Shown: positions 1 to 9,683, counted from the stretch's first letter. The stretch: DNA of 32,551 nt from Thiohalomonas denitrificans (GCF_016841685.1 NZ_JAENYR010000039.1:1-32551), one strand, 5' to 3'. The notes: generated from the letters alone by a model not told the origin. Numbers and translations: made by a program.

Positions 1-37
1 GCTCGCCCCGGTTGATCATGCGCGGCATAGGAGATTC

Positions 38-137
38 GTCATCCCCGCGCAGGCGAACCGTCATCCCCGCGCAGGCGGGGATCCATTTTGAGCCTTGCCG
101 CTGCTCTCTGGATTCCCGCCTCCGCGGGAATGACGGG
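38..137. repeat. Palindromic intergenic repeat of the GTCATCCCCGC...GCGGGAATGAC type
   Basis: A partial copy (38-58) is followed by a fuller element (59-137). Its left arm, CGTCATCCCCGCGCAGGCGG, is answered by a right arm with GGATTCCCGCC and GCGGGAATGACG, so the unit is an imperfect palindrome. Similar elements are scattered between genes in many proteobacteria. It ends about 45 bases before the first gene. I see no gene in bases 1-181. Confidence 0.7.
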
Positions 138-181
138 GGAGTGAGGTGGACTAAAATTGTAGTCAGAAAAAAGGAGATCTC

Positions 182-760
182 ATGTCCCTGACCCCCTCGA
201 CGATGTTGGAACTCGGAACTCCGGCGCCGGGATTTACGTTGCCGGACACCGGCTCGGGAACCCTGGTGTCGCTGGACGACTTCCATGAGCATCCTGCTCT
301 CCTGGTAGCTTTTATCTGCAATCATTGCCCCTACGTGAAGCATATCGCCGATGCCTTTTCGGAATTCGCACGCGAATACCGCGACAAGGGACTGGCAGTG
401 GTGGCGATCAGCAGCAACGATATTGACCACCGCGAGGAGGACGGACCGGAGCACATGGCCAAGGAGGTGGAGCGCCGACGCTATGTCTTTCCCTACCTGT
501 TTGACGAATCGCAGGAAGTGGCGAAGGCCTACAAGGCGGCCTGTACCCCTGATTTCTTCCTCTTCGATGGGGACCGGAGGCTTGTCTATCGCGGCCAGTT
601 CGATGATAGCCGACCGGGTAATGACAAACCGGTGACGGGCAAGGATATGCGGGAGGCGGTGGATGCGTTGCTCGGCGGCAAGCCGCTGCCGTCCGAGCAG
701 ACCCCCTCCATCGGCTGTAATATCAAATGGAAACCCGGAAATGAGCCGGGTTACTCCTAA
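182..760 (+). CDS. Thioredoxin-fold (AhpC/TSA-like redoxin) family protein
   Basis: The 192-residue protein is a thiol-disulfide oxidoreductase or peroxiredoxin-like member of the thioredoxin superfamily. The N-terminal part reads like the redoxin core, followed by the active-site motif ICNHCPYVKH with the CxxC pair at Cys46 and Cys49. A third cysteine precedes the cis-proline region (ACTPDFFLFD, near residue 120). There is no signal peptide, so it should be cytoplasmic. The ATG has a clear Shine-Dalgarno (AAGGAG at 171-176). It is the only plus-strand gene in the first 19 kb and converges on a GGDEF gene that ends 24 bases downstream, so it is likely monocistronic. The precise redox partner cannot be told from sequence. 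Confidence 0.85.
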   Translation: MSLTPSTMLELGTPAPGFTLPDTGSGTLVSLDDFHEHPALLVAFICNHCPYVKHIADAFSEFAREYRDKGLAVVAISSNDIDHREEDGPEHMAKEVERRRYVFPYLFDESQEVAKAYKAACTPDFFLFDGDRRLVYRGQFDDSRPGNDKPVTGKDMREAVDALLGGKPLPSEQTPSIGCNIKWKPGNEPGYS

Positions 761-783
761 GTTGCCCGGAAGGCAGCATGGGT

Positions 784-1671
784 TCAGGCGGGTGTCTGGG
801 AGTCCATTGTGCCCCGCTCCTCGACAGCCGTGCCAAGCGCATGAGCGCAGCCGTTCTTGCCGCGCTTCTTTACGGTATACATCAGTTGATCGGCCTGATG
901 TATCATTTCCCGGACATCAGTGGGGGGTCGCAAATAGGTGAGTACGCCGATACTGAAGGTGACGGGCCAGCCCGCCTCTTTCATGGCCGCGAGCAATTGT
1001 TCGCGAAGTTCGTTAACCGCTTGCTTGACCGCTTCCGCCCCGGTTTCGACAAATAAGATAACGAATTCATCCCCTCCCAGTCGTGCGACTACATCGGTTT
1101 CTCGGGTCTGATTGCGCATGATCCGGGCTGCCCGTTGGAGCAGTACATCGCCGGCGGTGTGGCCGAAGGCGTCATTGATGTGCTTGAAATTGTCCAGATC
1201 GATGAATGCAATGCTGAAGGGGTGATGGTAGCGGCGGGCGCGAGTGAATTCCTGCTCGGCGGCTTCATAGAAGGCCCGGCTGTTGGCAACCCCTGTCAAC
1301 GAATCGGTAACAGCCCGTCTTTGCTCTTCTTTCAGTCGATATCGAAAGGCACTGAGGAGGATCACCAGGATCAGAAAGAAGCCCAGGCGGGTCAATGCGT
1401 TCCAGACCGGAATGGCGCCGTGGCTGTAGATATCGCCGGAGGTGATATCGGCGCTGTACCACAGCACTGCGCTCGCCACCGCCATGAAAATGCCCGGCCA
1501 GCGGCCCACGTACCAGGCGCAGAGGCTGATCGGAAGGGCATAGAAGATAGCAGAGGAGATTTGGGGGCCGGTTGCCACATCGACCAGTGCGATAACGATC
1601 CCGAGCGTCCCGCAGACAAGGACGATAAAGGCCTTGGAACGCCGGTCCATGAATGCAAGCAGCACTTTCAC
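784..1671 (-). CDS. Membrane-anchored diguanylate cyclase (GGDEF)
   Basis: The 295-residue protein has an N-terminal membrane region with about four hydrophobic helices between residues 16 and 107, then a GGDEF domain from about 120 to 280. The catalytic signature is intact: GGDEF at residues 199-203, with the upstream metal-binding segment FIDLDNFKHIND near 157-167. The RxxD inhibitory site (RETD, 190-193) stands exactly five residues before GGDEF, so product inhibition by c-di-GMP is expected. It should convert two GTP to c-di-GMP in response to a membrane signal. The sensor part matches no domain I can name. The start used is GTG at 1671; an ATG at 1650 is an alternative. It lies just downstream of the PEBP gene, 18 bases away on the same strand. 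Confidence 0.9.
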   Translation of the reverse strand: MKVLLAFMDRRSKAFIVLVCGTLGIVIALVDVATGPQISSAIFYALPISLCAWYVGRWPGIFMAVASAVLWYSADITSGDIYSHGAIPVWNALTRLGFFLILVILLSAFRYRLKEEQRRAVTDSLTGVANSRAFYEAAEQEFTRARRYHHPFSIAFIDLDNFKHINDAFGHTAGDVLLQRAARIMRNQTRETDVVARLGGDEFVILFVETGAEAVKQAVNELREQLLAAMKEAGWPVTFSIGVLTYLRPPTDVREMIHQADQLMYTVKKRGKNGCAHALGTAVEERGTMDSQTPA

Positions 1672-1689
1672 ACGGGATACCCGAATCCT

Positions 1690-2163
1690 TCACTTCACTC
1701 GCTGATAGAGTCCAACCAACTCGGCGTGATCTAGCATATGGCCTTGCATCGCCTTTTCAAGGTCTGATTTGGTTGGCTCGTTCAGTCCTTCCAGTTTGAT
1801 ATCCAGGGCATAGAGCTTGAAATAATATCGGTGGCGTCCGATCGGCGGGCAGGGACCGCCATACCCTGGTCGTTGCCAGTCATTGATACCCACCTGTGTA
1901 CCGCTGGGAAGCTCCTTCTGGCCCGCTTCCGGTAGCCCATCGCTGGTTGGCGGGATATTGAAAAGGACCCAGTGCACCCAGGTTCGTTGGGGCGCGGTCG
2001 GGTCAGGGGCATCCGGATCGTCCATGATGAGGGCCAGACTGTGGGTGCTGGGTGGTAGATTGGACCAATGCAAAGCGGGTGGTAAGTCCTTTCCATCACA
2101 CGTGTATAGCTGCGGAATTTCCCCACCGTTCTCAAAATGTTCCGACTGCAGTGTCAGGCTCAT
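1690..2163 (-). CDS. YbhB/YbcL family Raf-kinase-inhibitor-like (PEBP) protein
   Basis: The 157-residue protein belongs to the bacterial phosphatidylethanolamine-binding protein family. The ligand-pocket motifs are present: DDPDAPDP followed by WVHWVLFNIPP near residues 55-75, and GRHRYYFKLYALD near 115-130. I chose the ATG at 2163 because it has a strong Shine-Dalgarno (GGAGG) and matches the family length. A longer frame opens upstream to 2256, but that extension is Cys/Arg-rich and unlike the family. There is no signal peptide. The biochemical role of these proteins is not established. It may share a transcript with the GGDEF gene 18 bases downstream. Confidence 0.88.
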   Translation of the reverse strand: MSLTLQSEHFENGGEIPQLYTCDGKDLPPALHWSNLPPSTHSLALIMDDPDAPDPTAPQRTWVHWVLFNIPPTSDGLPEAGQKELPSGTQVGINDWQRPGYGGPCPPIGRHRYYFKLYALDIKLEGLNEPTKSDLEKAMQGHMLDHAELVGLYQRVK

Positions 2164-2354
2164 GTCGCCTCCGGAGACGGGTCTCTCTGCAAAGACTAGG
2201 AATTCCGGGGAACATCGGCAAGTGCATCGGAATTGACCTGCCCCATTTCCTTTCACTTTCCCTCTCTTCTATCCGGGATGGCCAGTCACCTGTCTCATCG
2301 GCCGCAGACTCCTGGAGCGACCACCGGCCTGATGTATCAGCGTGATACGGACAC

Positions 2355-2387
2355 AAAAAAGCCGCGAGGCAGCACCTCGCGGCTTTT
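2355..2387 (-). terminator. Rho-independent terminator after acs
   Basis: The stem GCCGCGAGG (2361-2369) pairs with CCTCGCGGC (2375-2383) around a five-base loop. On the minus strand a run of six T follows the stem. It lies 20 bases after the acs stop codon. The other side also has a T run (2384-2387), so it could act in both directions. Bases 2164-2354 hold no gene that I can see. Confidence 0.88.
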
Positions 2388-2408
2388 CGGTCTCCGTAGA
2401 GTCCGTGC

Positions 2409-4355
2409 CTATTGGACAGCGCGGTTGGCAATCAGATCCTCGACGACGCTCGGATCGGCCAAGGTGCTGGTATCACCCAGAGTGTCGATCTCATTGCTGG
2501 CAATCTTGCGCAGGATCCGACGCATGATTTTCCCGGAACGGGTCTTTGGTAGCCCCGGCGCCCATTGGATCACGTCCGGTGTTGCGATGGGGCCAATCTC
2601 CTGGCGAACCAGGCCGACGAGTTCTTTCTTGAGCTCGTCCGAGGGTTCCTCGCCCTTCACCAGGGTCACGTAGCAGTAGATACCCTGGCCCTTGAGGTCG
2701 TGCGGGAAGCCGACCACCGCGGCTTCGGCCACTTTTTTGTGCAGCACGAGTGCGCTTTCCACCTCGGCGGTGCCCATACGGTGCCCGGAGACGTTCATGA
2801 CGTCGTCCATGCGGCCGGTGATCCAGTAGTAACCGTCTTCGTCGCGGCGGGCCCCGTCACCGGAGAAGTAGTAGCCGCGATAGGTCTTGAAGTAGGTATC
2901 GATGAAGCGCTGGTGGTCGCCATATATCGTACGCATTTGCCCAGGCCAGGGGCGTGTGATAACCAGTGCCCCCTGGGCCGCGCCTTCCAGCGGAGTACCG
3001 TCACTCGGGTCGACGATCGCCGGCACCACGCCGAAAAACGGCTTGCTGGCGGAGCCGGGTTTGAGGTCGGTGGCACCCGGCAGCGGGGTGATCAGATGAC
3101 CGCCGGTTTCGGTCTGCCACCAAGTGTCGACGATCGGGCAGCGGCCTTCTCCGACGACATTGTAGTACCACTCCCAGGCCTCCGGATTAATCGGCTCACC
3201 CACCGTGCCGAGCAGGCGCAAAGACTTGCGCGAGGTCTTCTTTACCGGCTCTTCACCCTCGCGCATCAGTGCGCGGATGGCAGTCGGAGCGGTATAGAAG
3301 GTAGCCACGTTGTGCTTGTCGCAGACCTGCCAGAAACGGGAGGCATCCGGATAGCTGGGTACACCCTCGAACATCAGCGTTTTGGCACCGTTGGCCAGCG
3401 GACCATAGACGATGTAGGTGTGCCCGGTCACCCAGCCTACGTCGGCGGTACACCAGTAGACCTCGCCATCCTGGTAGTCGAAGGTATACATGTGAGTGAT
3501 GGCCGAGAAGAGCAGATAGCCGCCGGTGGTGTGCAGTACCCCCTTGGGTTTGCCGGTGGAGCCGGAGGTGTAAAGGATAAAGAGCGGATCCTCGGCATCC
3601 ATCTCTTCCGCCGGACAGTCGGCGGAGACCTTTTCGGTCGCCTCGTGATACCAGACGTCCTTGTCGTCCTGCCAGGCAATGTCGCCGCCGGTATGCCGGA
3701 CGACAAACATTGTGTGGACATTGGGGCAGCTCTGTAGTGCCTTATCGGCATTGGCTTTGAGCGATACGCTTTTCCCCCCGCGCAAGCCCTCATCTGCGGT
3801 GACTACCACCCGACAGTCGGAATCGAGGATCCGGTCTTTCAGGGATTCCGGCGAAAAACCGCCGAAAACCACCGAATGTACTGCGCCGATTCGGGCGCAG
3901 GCCAGCATGGCAACGGCCGCTTCCGGAATCATCGGCATATAGATGCAGACGCGGTCGCCCTTTTTGACTCCGCGCCCCTTGAGCGCATTGCCTAAACGGC
4001 TGACCTGTTCGTGTAGTTCGCGATAGGTCAGGGTCTTGTCGACTGCTGGATCATCGCCTTCCCAGATGATGGCGGCCTGATCCCCCCGGGATTCCAGGTG
4101 ACGGTCCAGACAGTTATAGGCGACATTCAGCTTTCCGCCGTCGAACCACTTGGTGTAGACGTTATCAACGTCATAGCTGTAATCCAGCACCGTGTTCCAC
4201 TTCTTGAACCAGGTGAGAAATTTTTCCGCCTGCTCCCCCCAGAACCCCTTCGGGTCCTCGACCGAGCGTTTGTACATTTCTTCATATTTGGCCGCGTCGA
4301 TGTGGGCCTTGGCCGCGACATCCGCAGGCACCGGATACGTTTTACTATCGGACAT
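2409..4355 (-). CDS. acs: Acetyl-CoA synthetase (AMP-forming)
   Basis: The 648-residue length is standard for Acs, which activates acetate to acetyl-CoA through acetyl-AMP in the cytoplasm. The AMP-binding P-loop [14 protein letters not shown] is near residue 264, and the acetate/CoA-site segment WWQTETGG is near 414. The C-terminal domain ends with the acetylatable lysine motif [15 protein letters not shown] near 603-617. GAGGAG precedes the ATG. The gene is followed by a terminator. Upstream on the same strand are the exonuclease, DUF294 and symporter genes, a neighbourhood known from vibrios and pseudomonads to be part of acetate scavenging. The 179-base leader (4356-4534) is long enough for its own promoter, but I could not identify a convincing one. 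Confidence 0.97.
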   Translation of the reverse strand: MSDSKTYPVPADVAAKAHIDAAKYEEMYKRSVEDPKGFWGEQAEKFLTWFKKWNTVLDYSYDVDNVYTKWFDGGKLNVAYNCLDRHLESRGDQAAIIWEGDDPAVDKTLTYRELHEQVSRLGNALKGRGVKKGDRVCIYMPMIPEAAVAMLACARIGAVHSVVFGGFSPESLKDRILDSDCRVVVTADEGLRGGKSVSLKANADKALQSCPNVHTMFVVRHTGGDIAWQDDKDVWYHEATEKVSADCPAEEMDAEDPLFILYTSGSTGKPKGVLHTTGGYLLFSAITHMYTFDYQDGEVYWCTADVGWVTGHTYIVYGPLANGAKTLMFEGVPSYPDASRFWQVCDKHNVATFYTAPTAIRALMREGEEPVKKTSRKSLRLLGTVGEPINPEAWEWYYNVVGEGRCPIVDTWWQTETGGHLITPLPGATDLKPGSASKPFFGVVPAIVDPSDGTPLEGAAQGALVITRPWPGQMRTIYGDHQRFIDTYFKTYRGYYFSGDGARRDEDGYYWITGRMDDVMNVSGHRMGTAEVESALVLHKKVAEAAVVGFPHDLKGQGIYCYVTLVKGEEPSDELKKELVGLVRQEIGPIATPDVIQWAPGLPKTRSGKIMRRILRKIASNEIDTLGDTSTLADPSVVEDLIANRAVQ

Positions 4356-4534
4356 AGGTCACTCCTCGGTCATTTACTGTTTGTTTCTTCTTAAGTAAGG
4401 GTTCCTTCGCCTTCCCTGCTATTTTGTTCTTAGCTTTTCTTCGAGGTGAACGAGTATGCCTCTCCCGGTCCTATGAGTCGTCTTACCCACATCATAGTCC
4501 GTCAGGCACTCTCACTGGCTGTTACAAAAAATCG

Positions 4535-5227
4535 CTAGAGTCTGGTCAGAAACTCCTTGAGCGGCAGCCGGCCGCCGGTATCGCGCTCCGCAACCTGGGC
4601 CGCGAACAGTTCTGCCGCCGCCAACGCATCGACCAATGCATCGTGTGCCCGGTAGCGGGGCAGGCCATAGCGATCCCTGAGTCTTGAGAGGCGCAGTTCC
4701 CTGGCAGCATACGTCTGTTGCCGCCGCTCCAGCGTTCTGCGTTCGATCCATTCCGTGTCGACCATGGGTACCAGGAATCGGCCACCCCATATAGTTTCGC
4801 AGGCTGCGCCGAGAAACGAAAATTCCACCGGCGCGTGGTGGGCAATCAGCACCTTGCCCGCCAGCACCTTCAGCAGTTCACTGACTACCTTTTCAAGGGA
4901 TCTCCCCCCGGCGGCTGCGTCATCAGTAATCTGATGAATCACGGCACTTTGCTCGGGAATCGCGCCCTCGGTGATGACAAGCCGGTGAGTGGCGCTTCCC
5001 AAGTCGATGCGAAAACCGATCATTTCGACATAGCCGATGCTGACGATTTCGCCATGGTTTGCCTCAAGGCCGGTTGTCTCCAGGTCCAGAGCCAAAAAGG
5101 GAACCTCTCGGCAGTCGCTGTTCGGCGACGGAAACGGCACCGACAGAAAGTCGCGAAGAGGCCCCGGCGGTGCCTTTTTCAGCAGGCGCTCGCGGCGAAA
5201 CTCAAGACTGAGCAGGTTGCCGAACAT
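4535..5227 (-). CDS. DnaQ-like 3'-5' exonuclease domain protein
   Basis: The 230-residue protein of the DEDDh exonuclease superfamily has Exo I with Asp48 and Glu50 (LALDLETTGL) and Exo III in AHDALVDALAAAELF near the C-terminus. Exo II is unusual: the segment AHHAPVEFSFLG has Glu where the family normally has Asp and lacks the usual Asn-x-x-Phe-Asp. The fold is clear but activity is less certain. The start is ATG at 5227, three bases after the upstream DUF294 stop, so the two genes are almost certainly cotranscribed. The same exonuclease/DUF294 pair occurs beside VC_2705-type symporters elsewhere. What a nuclease does in an acetate-uptake cluster is unknown. Confidence 0.88.
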   Translation of the reverse strand: MFGNLLSLEFRRERLLKKAPPGPLRDFLSVPFPSPNSDCREVPFLALDLETTGLEANHGEIVSIGYVEMIGFRIDLGSATHRLVITEGAIPEQSAVIHQITDDAAAGGRSLEKVVSELLKVLAGKVLIAHHAPVEFSFLGAACETIWGGRFLVPMVDTEWIERRTLERRQQTYAARELRLSRLRDRYGLPRYRAHDALVDALAAAELFAAQVAERDTGGRLPLKEFLTRL

Positions 5228-5230
5228 GGC

Positions 5231-7159
5231 TCAAAAGAACCGTCCCGCCTGGTGTTGCTGTCCGAGTGCGTTTTGCAGGCCGCTGATTACCGAAAACGCA
5301 TCCTTCAAATAGCCCCGCTCCAGAGAGGAGAGCTCCGAGGGGGCCACATAGTTGTCCGGTTCCTCGCCCCGTTTGATCTGTTCGGCCTGGTGCCGCGCAC
5401 GCAGGGTGACGATGAATTCGAATGCATCTTCCAGATTTTCAGCGCTCTCACGACTGAGAGCCGATACCTCCGCGGCGATCTTGAGGCGTTCGCGGGTGTT
5501 CACTTCCGGCAATCCTGCGGAGAGCGCATAGACCCGGGCCAAATCCACGGCCGGTATAATCGCACGCCTTTTAAGATCCAGGCGCTGTGCATGGTCGCCC
5601 TCACCAATCAGCACGAAATGACGGAAGAATCCCAACGGTGGCCGGTTTTTCAAGGCATTAGCTGCCAGGTGGGCGAGAAAAATCCTGTTGTTGTGTGTTT
5701 GTTGCAGGACTTCGGCATGGAGTTGCTCATGGAGAGCGGGCTCGCCGTAGATAATCCGCATATCGAAGAAATTGGAGGCAAGCATCAGCGCCTTTTTCTC
5801 CGGCTGAGTTATCCATCGGTCGAAATAGCGCCGCCAGATGCGATAGGGCTGACGCCACTCCGGGTTCGTGGCCATTACCTCACCCGGACAGTAAGTGAAG
5901 CCGCAGGCATCGAGGCCATCAGCCACGAATCTCGCCAGGGATTCGAAGTAGCCATCGTGCCTGGCCGGGTCGAAATCGTCAGCGAGTAACAGCGCATGGT
6001 CCTGATCCGAGTGCACGGTCTGTTCGCGGCGTGCCAGCGAGCCCACAGCAAGCCAGGCGAAAGGCACCGGGGGCGGCCCCAGCTGCTCCTGGCACAGCTC
6101 GATAAGGCGCCGGGTTATGGCTTCCGTGATGGATGAGATGGTCTGACCGACATGATAACCGGTTGCTCCCGACGCGATCATCTGCACCTGCAGTTCCGGA
6201 AGATCGGCACAGGTCCGGGTCAGCGTCTCGACCGAAGTGCAGCGGCGGACGTCGCCTACCAGGTAGACCGCATTGGCACTCTGATAGCGGACAAGGTCGT
6301 TGCTGGAGACGACACCGATGACGCGCCCGTGATCGATGACCGGCAGATGGTGGACCGACAGCCGCGTCATGGTGATCAGGGCCTCGAATCCGCGGGTCTC
6401 CGGTTCCACCTTGTGCAGCCGGCGGGTCATGATCCCGCTTACCGGCTGCCCCGGATCACGGTCCTCGGCCAGACAGCGTGAGCGGAGATCGCGGTCAGTC
6501 ACGATGCCGACCAGCTGCCCCTCATCCATGATCAACAGGGAAGAGACACGGGCTTCGGTCATCAGTCGTGCAGCCTCCCCGATGCGGGTTTCGGGCCGGG
6601 CCATCACCGGTTCACGGACAATAAGGCTGCCGATGGGGACGCTGAGCAGTCCCGTGTGGGAGCTGCGAACCGCCTGTAACGATTCCAGCGCGCGCCGAAG
6701 CCGGCCACGAACCGACTGGTTGAAGTGTTCTGCGAATTGCGGATGCTCTTCCCTGATTGTCTCGAGCCGTTCGCAAGGCAGCAGATAAAACAGGCTGTCC
6801 TCGACCGTCAGGGCTGTAAATTGGCCCGTTTCACCCTCTCTGCAAACGGAGGAGTAGATCTCGCCTTCGCCGATTTTGTCGATGAGCTCATCACTCTGGT
6901 CACGCAGTTCCACCGCCCCTTTGCGGATGATATAGAGATAATCGCCATCGGCATCAGGAGGAGGAAGGGGAGTGCCGCGTCGAAGGTAACGGACCGACAG
7001 GTCCCGCGGCAGCCGCTCAAGGGCCTCCTCGGGCAGATGGTCAAAAGGGGGATGGCCAGCGAGGAAATCCCGGATTTCAATCAGCTCGACGTTCAACGTG
7101 GACTCTCGTGGCGACTCGCAATCGCAAACATAAATGAAACCCCAGAGGACACCGAGCAT
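5231..7159 (-). CDS. DUF294 nucleotidyltransferase-like protein with cNMP-binding and CBS domains
   Basis: The N-terminus is a cyclic-nucleotide-binding-like barrel (IRKGAVELRD, roughly residues 35-140). It is followed by a pair of CBS domains (GIVTDRDLRSRCL and GVVSSNDLVRYQ, about 170-310). Next is a GlnD-like nucleotidyltransferase core with AVGSLARREQTVHSDQDHAL near 385-405, and then the DUF294 C-terminal domain. It looks like a cytoplasmic signalling protein combining ligand sensing with a possible nucleotidyl transfer step; target and product are unknown. The ATG at 7159 gives 642 residues. A TTG at 7096, just before NVELIEIRDFLAGHPPF, would give 621 residues and aligns better with the N-terminus of the paralogue at 9684-11573, so the true start may be there. 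Confidence 0.88.
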   Translation of the reverse strand: MLGVLWGFIYVCDCESPRESTLNVELIEIRDFLAGHPPFDHLPEEALERLPRDLSVRYLRRGTPLPPPDADGDYLYIIRKGAVELRDQSDELIDKIGEGEIYSSVCREGETGQFTALTVEDSLFYLLPCERLETIREEHPQFAEHFNQSVRGRLRRALESLQAVRSSHTGLLSVPIGSLIVREPVMARPETRIGEAARLMTEARVSSLLIMDEGQLVGIVTDRDLRSRCLAEDRDPGQPVSGIMTRRLHKVEPETRGFEALITMTRLSVHHLPVIDHGRVIGVVSSNDLVRYQSANAVYLVGDVRRCTSVETLTRTCADLPELQVQMIASGATGYHVGQTISSITEAITRRLIELCQEQLGPPPVPFAWLAVGSLARREQTVHSDQDHALLLADDFDPARHDGYFESLARFVADGLDACGFTYCPGEVMATNPEWRQPYRIWRRYFDRWITQPEKKALMLASNFFDMRIIYGEPALHEQLHAEVLQQTHNNRIFLAHLAANALKNRPPLGFFRHFVLIGEGDHAQRLDLKRRAIIPAVDLARVYALSAGLPEVNTRERLKIAAEVSALSRESAENLEDAFEFIVTLRARHQAEQIKRGEEPDNYVAPSELSSLERGYLKDAFSVISGLQNALGQQHQAGRFF

Positions 7160-7215
7160 ACACCTGAAAATGCCTGCGCGATGCCCTCTGTGGTTTTATC
7201 TGTATTCACCCGATT

Positions 7216-7249
7216 GAAAAAATGGAGCCCCGCCCGAAGGCGGGACTCC
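7216..7249 (-). terminator. Rho-independent terminator after the symporter gene
   Basis: An 11-bp stem, GGAGCCCCGCC (7224-7234) with GGCGGGACTCC (7239-7249), closes a TTCG-type tetraloop and is followed on the minus strand by ATTTTTTC. It sits 17 bases beyond the symporter stop, so the DUF294/exonuclease pair downstream should be transcribed from its own promoter in about 7100-7215. Confidence 0.92.
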
Positions 7250-7266
7250 AGCTGGCGAGTGGCTTA

Positions 7267-9045
7267 TCAGCCGGACACGCGCGGTACGCGGATGTCTTCC
7301 ACCAGCTCCTGGATGTGAACAGGTGGCGGTGCAGTCACCTTCGACACCACGATGGCGGTGACGAAGTTGAACAGTGCACCGACGGCGCCGAACGATCCCG
7401 GAGAGATGCCGAACACCCAGTTGTCGGCAGTATCGGCCAGATTGGCGGTACCCGGGATAAAGAACCAGCCCTTGTATACGAAGATGTAAACGAGGGTGGT
7501 GCCCAGGCCTACCAGCATGCCGGCGACGGCGCCTTGGCGGTTGATGCTCTTGTTGAAGATACCCAGCATCAGCGCCGGGAAGATTGACGCTGCGGCCAGT
7601 CCGAAGGCCAGTGCCACCACCTGGGCCGCAAAGCCCGGAGGATTGAGACCGAGATAGCCTGCCACCAGGATGGCACCCCCCATAGAAATACGGCCGGCGG
7701 TCAACTCCGCCTTTTCCGATATCCGGGGCATAAAGACGCCCTTGAGGAGGTCGTGGGAGATGGCCGACGAGATGGCCAGCAACAGACCTGCGGCGGTGGA
7801 GAGTGCGGCGGCGAGACCACCGGCGGCCACCAGTGCAATTACCCAGTTGGGCAGGTTGGCGATTTCAGGGTTGGCCAGCACCATGATGTCCCGGTCGACC
7901 GTGACCATCTCGTTGCCTTCCCAGCCCCACTGCTCTGCCTTCTGGGCAAACTCCTCATTGCCGTCGTTGTAGTACTGGATCTGGCCGTCGCCGTTCTTGT
8001 CCTCGAACGTCAGAAGTCCGGTCTTCTCCCAGTTTTTGAACCACTGCGGGCGCTCGCTATAGGTGAGCGGAGTGAACTGCTCGGGACCGGAGGTGGCTGC
8101 GGTCGGCTGCATGATGGTGTCCATCAGGTTCAGACGAGCCATGGCGCCAACAGCCGGTGCGGTGGTGTAGAGTATGGCGATGAAGACCAGTGCCCAGCCG
8201 GCGGATGCGCGGGCGTCCCGTACGGTGGGTACGGTGAAGAAGCGCACGATGACGTGCGGCAGACCCGCGGTACCGATCATCAGCGACAGCGTCAGCAGTG
8301 TCATGTTGAGCGCTGAGCCCTTGTGATCCGTATAGGAGGCGAAGCCGAGATCCGTCACCACCTGATTCAACCGATCCAGAATGGGCTGTCCACTGCCATC
8401 CGCCATGGCGGCACCCAGGCCGAACTGGGGCAGGACAGTATCGGTTAGCTTCAGGGAGATGAAGATGGCCGGTACGGTGTAGGCGAAGATCATTACGCAG
8501 TACTGGGCGATCTGGGTGTAGGTGATGCCCTTCATGCCGCCGAGTACGGCGTAGAAGAAGACGATCGCCATACCGGTGAACAGCCCCGTGGAGAAATCCA
8601 CTTCCAGAAAGCGGGAGAACGCCACACCGATACCCTTCATCTGTCCGATAACATAGGTGATCGAGGCCACGATGAGGCAGATGACAGCGACGATACGCGC
8701 GGTCTGTGAATAGTAGCGGTCACCGATGAATTCGGGGACGGTGAACTTGCCGAACTTGCGCAGGTAGGGCGCGAGCAGCATGGCAAGTAGCACGTAGCCA
8801 CCGGTCCAGCCCATCAGGTATGCCGAGGCGTCATAGCCATTGAAGGCGATAAGGCCGGCCATGGAGATGAAGGAGGCGGCGGACATCCAGTCGGCGCCGG
8901 TTGCCATGCCGTTGGCAACCGGGTGGATGCCCTTGCCTGCCACGTAAAATTCGCCGGTGGTAGTGGCACGTGCCCATATCGCGATGCCGATATAGAGCGT
9001 AAACGTGGCACCTACGACGAGGTAGGTAATGGTTTGAAGATCCAT
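7267..9045 (-). CDS. Sodium:solute symporter, large subunit (VC_2705 subfamily)
   Basis: The 592-residue, many-helix member of the SSS/PutP superfamily resembles the acetate permease ActP but is of the VC_2705 type, which pairs with a small DUF4212 subunit. The N-terminus has SSS hallmarks: GKGIHPVANGMATGADWMSA, and TVPEFIGDRYYS after helix 3. A hydrophilic insertion of about 80 residues (roughly 315-395) carries DKNGDGQI, an EF-hand-like calcium loop. It probably imports acetate or a related monocarboxylate with sodium. It starts 24 bases after the small-subunit gene and is followed by a strong terminator, so the two form one operon. The substrate is inferred from context. Confidence 0.93.
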   Translation of the reverse strand: MDLQTITYLVVGATFTLYIGIAIWARATTTGEFYVAGKGIHPVANGMATGADWMSAASFISMAGLIAFNGYDASAYLMGWTGGYVLLAMLLAPYLRKFGKFTVPEFIGDRYYSQTARIVAVICLIVASITYVIGQMKGIGVAFSRFLEVDFSTGLFTGMAIVFFYAVLGGMKGITYTQIAQYCVMIFAYTVPAIFISLKLTDTVLPQFGLGAAMADGSGQPILDRLNQVVTDLGFASYTDHKGSALNMTLLTLSLMIGTAGLPHVIVRFFTVPTVRDARASAGWALVFIAILYTTAPAVGAMARLNLMDTIMQPTAATSGPEQFTPLTYSERPQWFKNWEKTGLLTFEDKNGDGQIQYYNDGNEEFAQKAEQWGWEGNEMVTVDRDIMVLANPEIANLPNWVIALVAAGGLAAALSTAAGLLLAISSAISHDLLKGVFMPRISEKAELTAGRISMGGAILVAGYLGLNPPGFAAQVVALAFGLAAASIFPALMLGIFNKSINRQGAVAGMLVGLGTTLVYIFVYKGWFFIPGTANLADTADNWVFGISPGSFGAVGALFNFVTAIVVSKVTAPPPVHIQELVEDIRVPRVSG

Positions 9046-9069
9046 GAACTTTCTTCCCCCGGGATATGA

Positions 9070-9336
9070 TTAGTTTTCGTGGACGTCGAATTTGCGATCG
9101 AGCTTGTTCATCCGCCAGGCGTAGAAAAAGATCAAACCAACGAAGGTGTAGATCGAGCCCTGCTGCGCGAACCAGAATCCGAGCGGATAGCCGCCCAGGG
9201 AAATGCTGTTCAGCGGCCCGGCCAGCCAGATGGCGAGCGGATAGGCGACGATGAACCACACGACCAGACAGCCGATAAGAAGGCGAACGTTTGCCTTCCA
9301 GTACTCGGCAGCCTTGCTGTTGCCGTTTGTCGACAT
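9070..9336 (-). CDS. DUF4212 sodium:substrate symporter small subunit
   Basis: The 88-residue protein has two hydrophobic helices, about residues 18-40 (LLIGCLVVWFIVAYPLAIW) and 55-73 (SIYTFVGLIFFYAW), separated by the typical GGYPLGFWFAQQGS turn and ending in a charged tail. This is the family that always precedes the large VC_2705-type symporter, as it does here. The sequence AGGAAAG precedes the ATG. It is the promoter-proximal gene of a two-gene operon. The region upstream (9337-9431) has no promoter I could identify with confidence. Confidence 0.92.
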   Translation of the reverse strand: MSTNGNSKAAEYWKANVRLLIGCLVVWFIVAYPLAIWLAGPLNSISLGGYPLGFWFAQQGSIYTFVGLIFFYAWRMNKLDRKFDVHEN

Positions 9337-9431
9337 TTTCTTTCCTCCGTACTCTTCGCTTGAAGTATTGTGCTGCTGTCATCCCTGGCCTTGTTTTCGG
9401 CTCCGTTATTCCCGGCGGAGTCGTGTAGAAC

Positions 9432-9677
<246 letters not shown>

Positions 9678-9683
9678 CGCTAC

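Noticed and set aside
2565-3737. Plus-strand frame of 390 codons within acs
   Set aside because: It lies fully antisense to acs; high GC gives long shadow frames, and the translation has no recognisable domain.
4521-4535. Activator site before acs (GTTACAAAAAATCGC)
   Set aside because: Only the left half matches GTTAC-N5-GTAAC, and no sigma-54 promoter with correct GG-N10-GC and flanking bases was found in 4356-4534.
4718-5989. Plus-strand frame of 423 codons over the exonuclease and DUF294 genes
   Set aside because: It is antisense to two conserved genes and has no ribosome site or domain.
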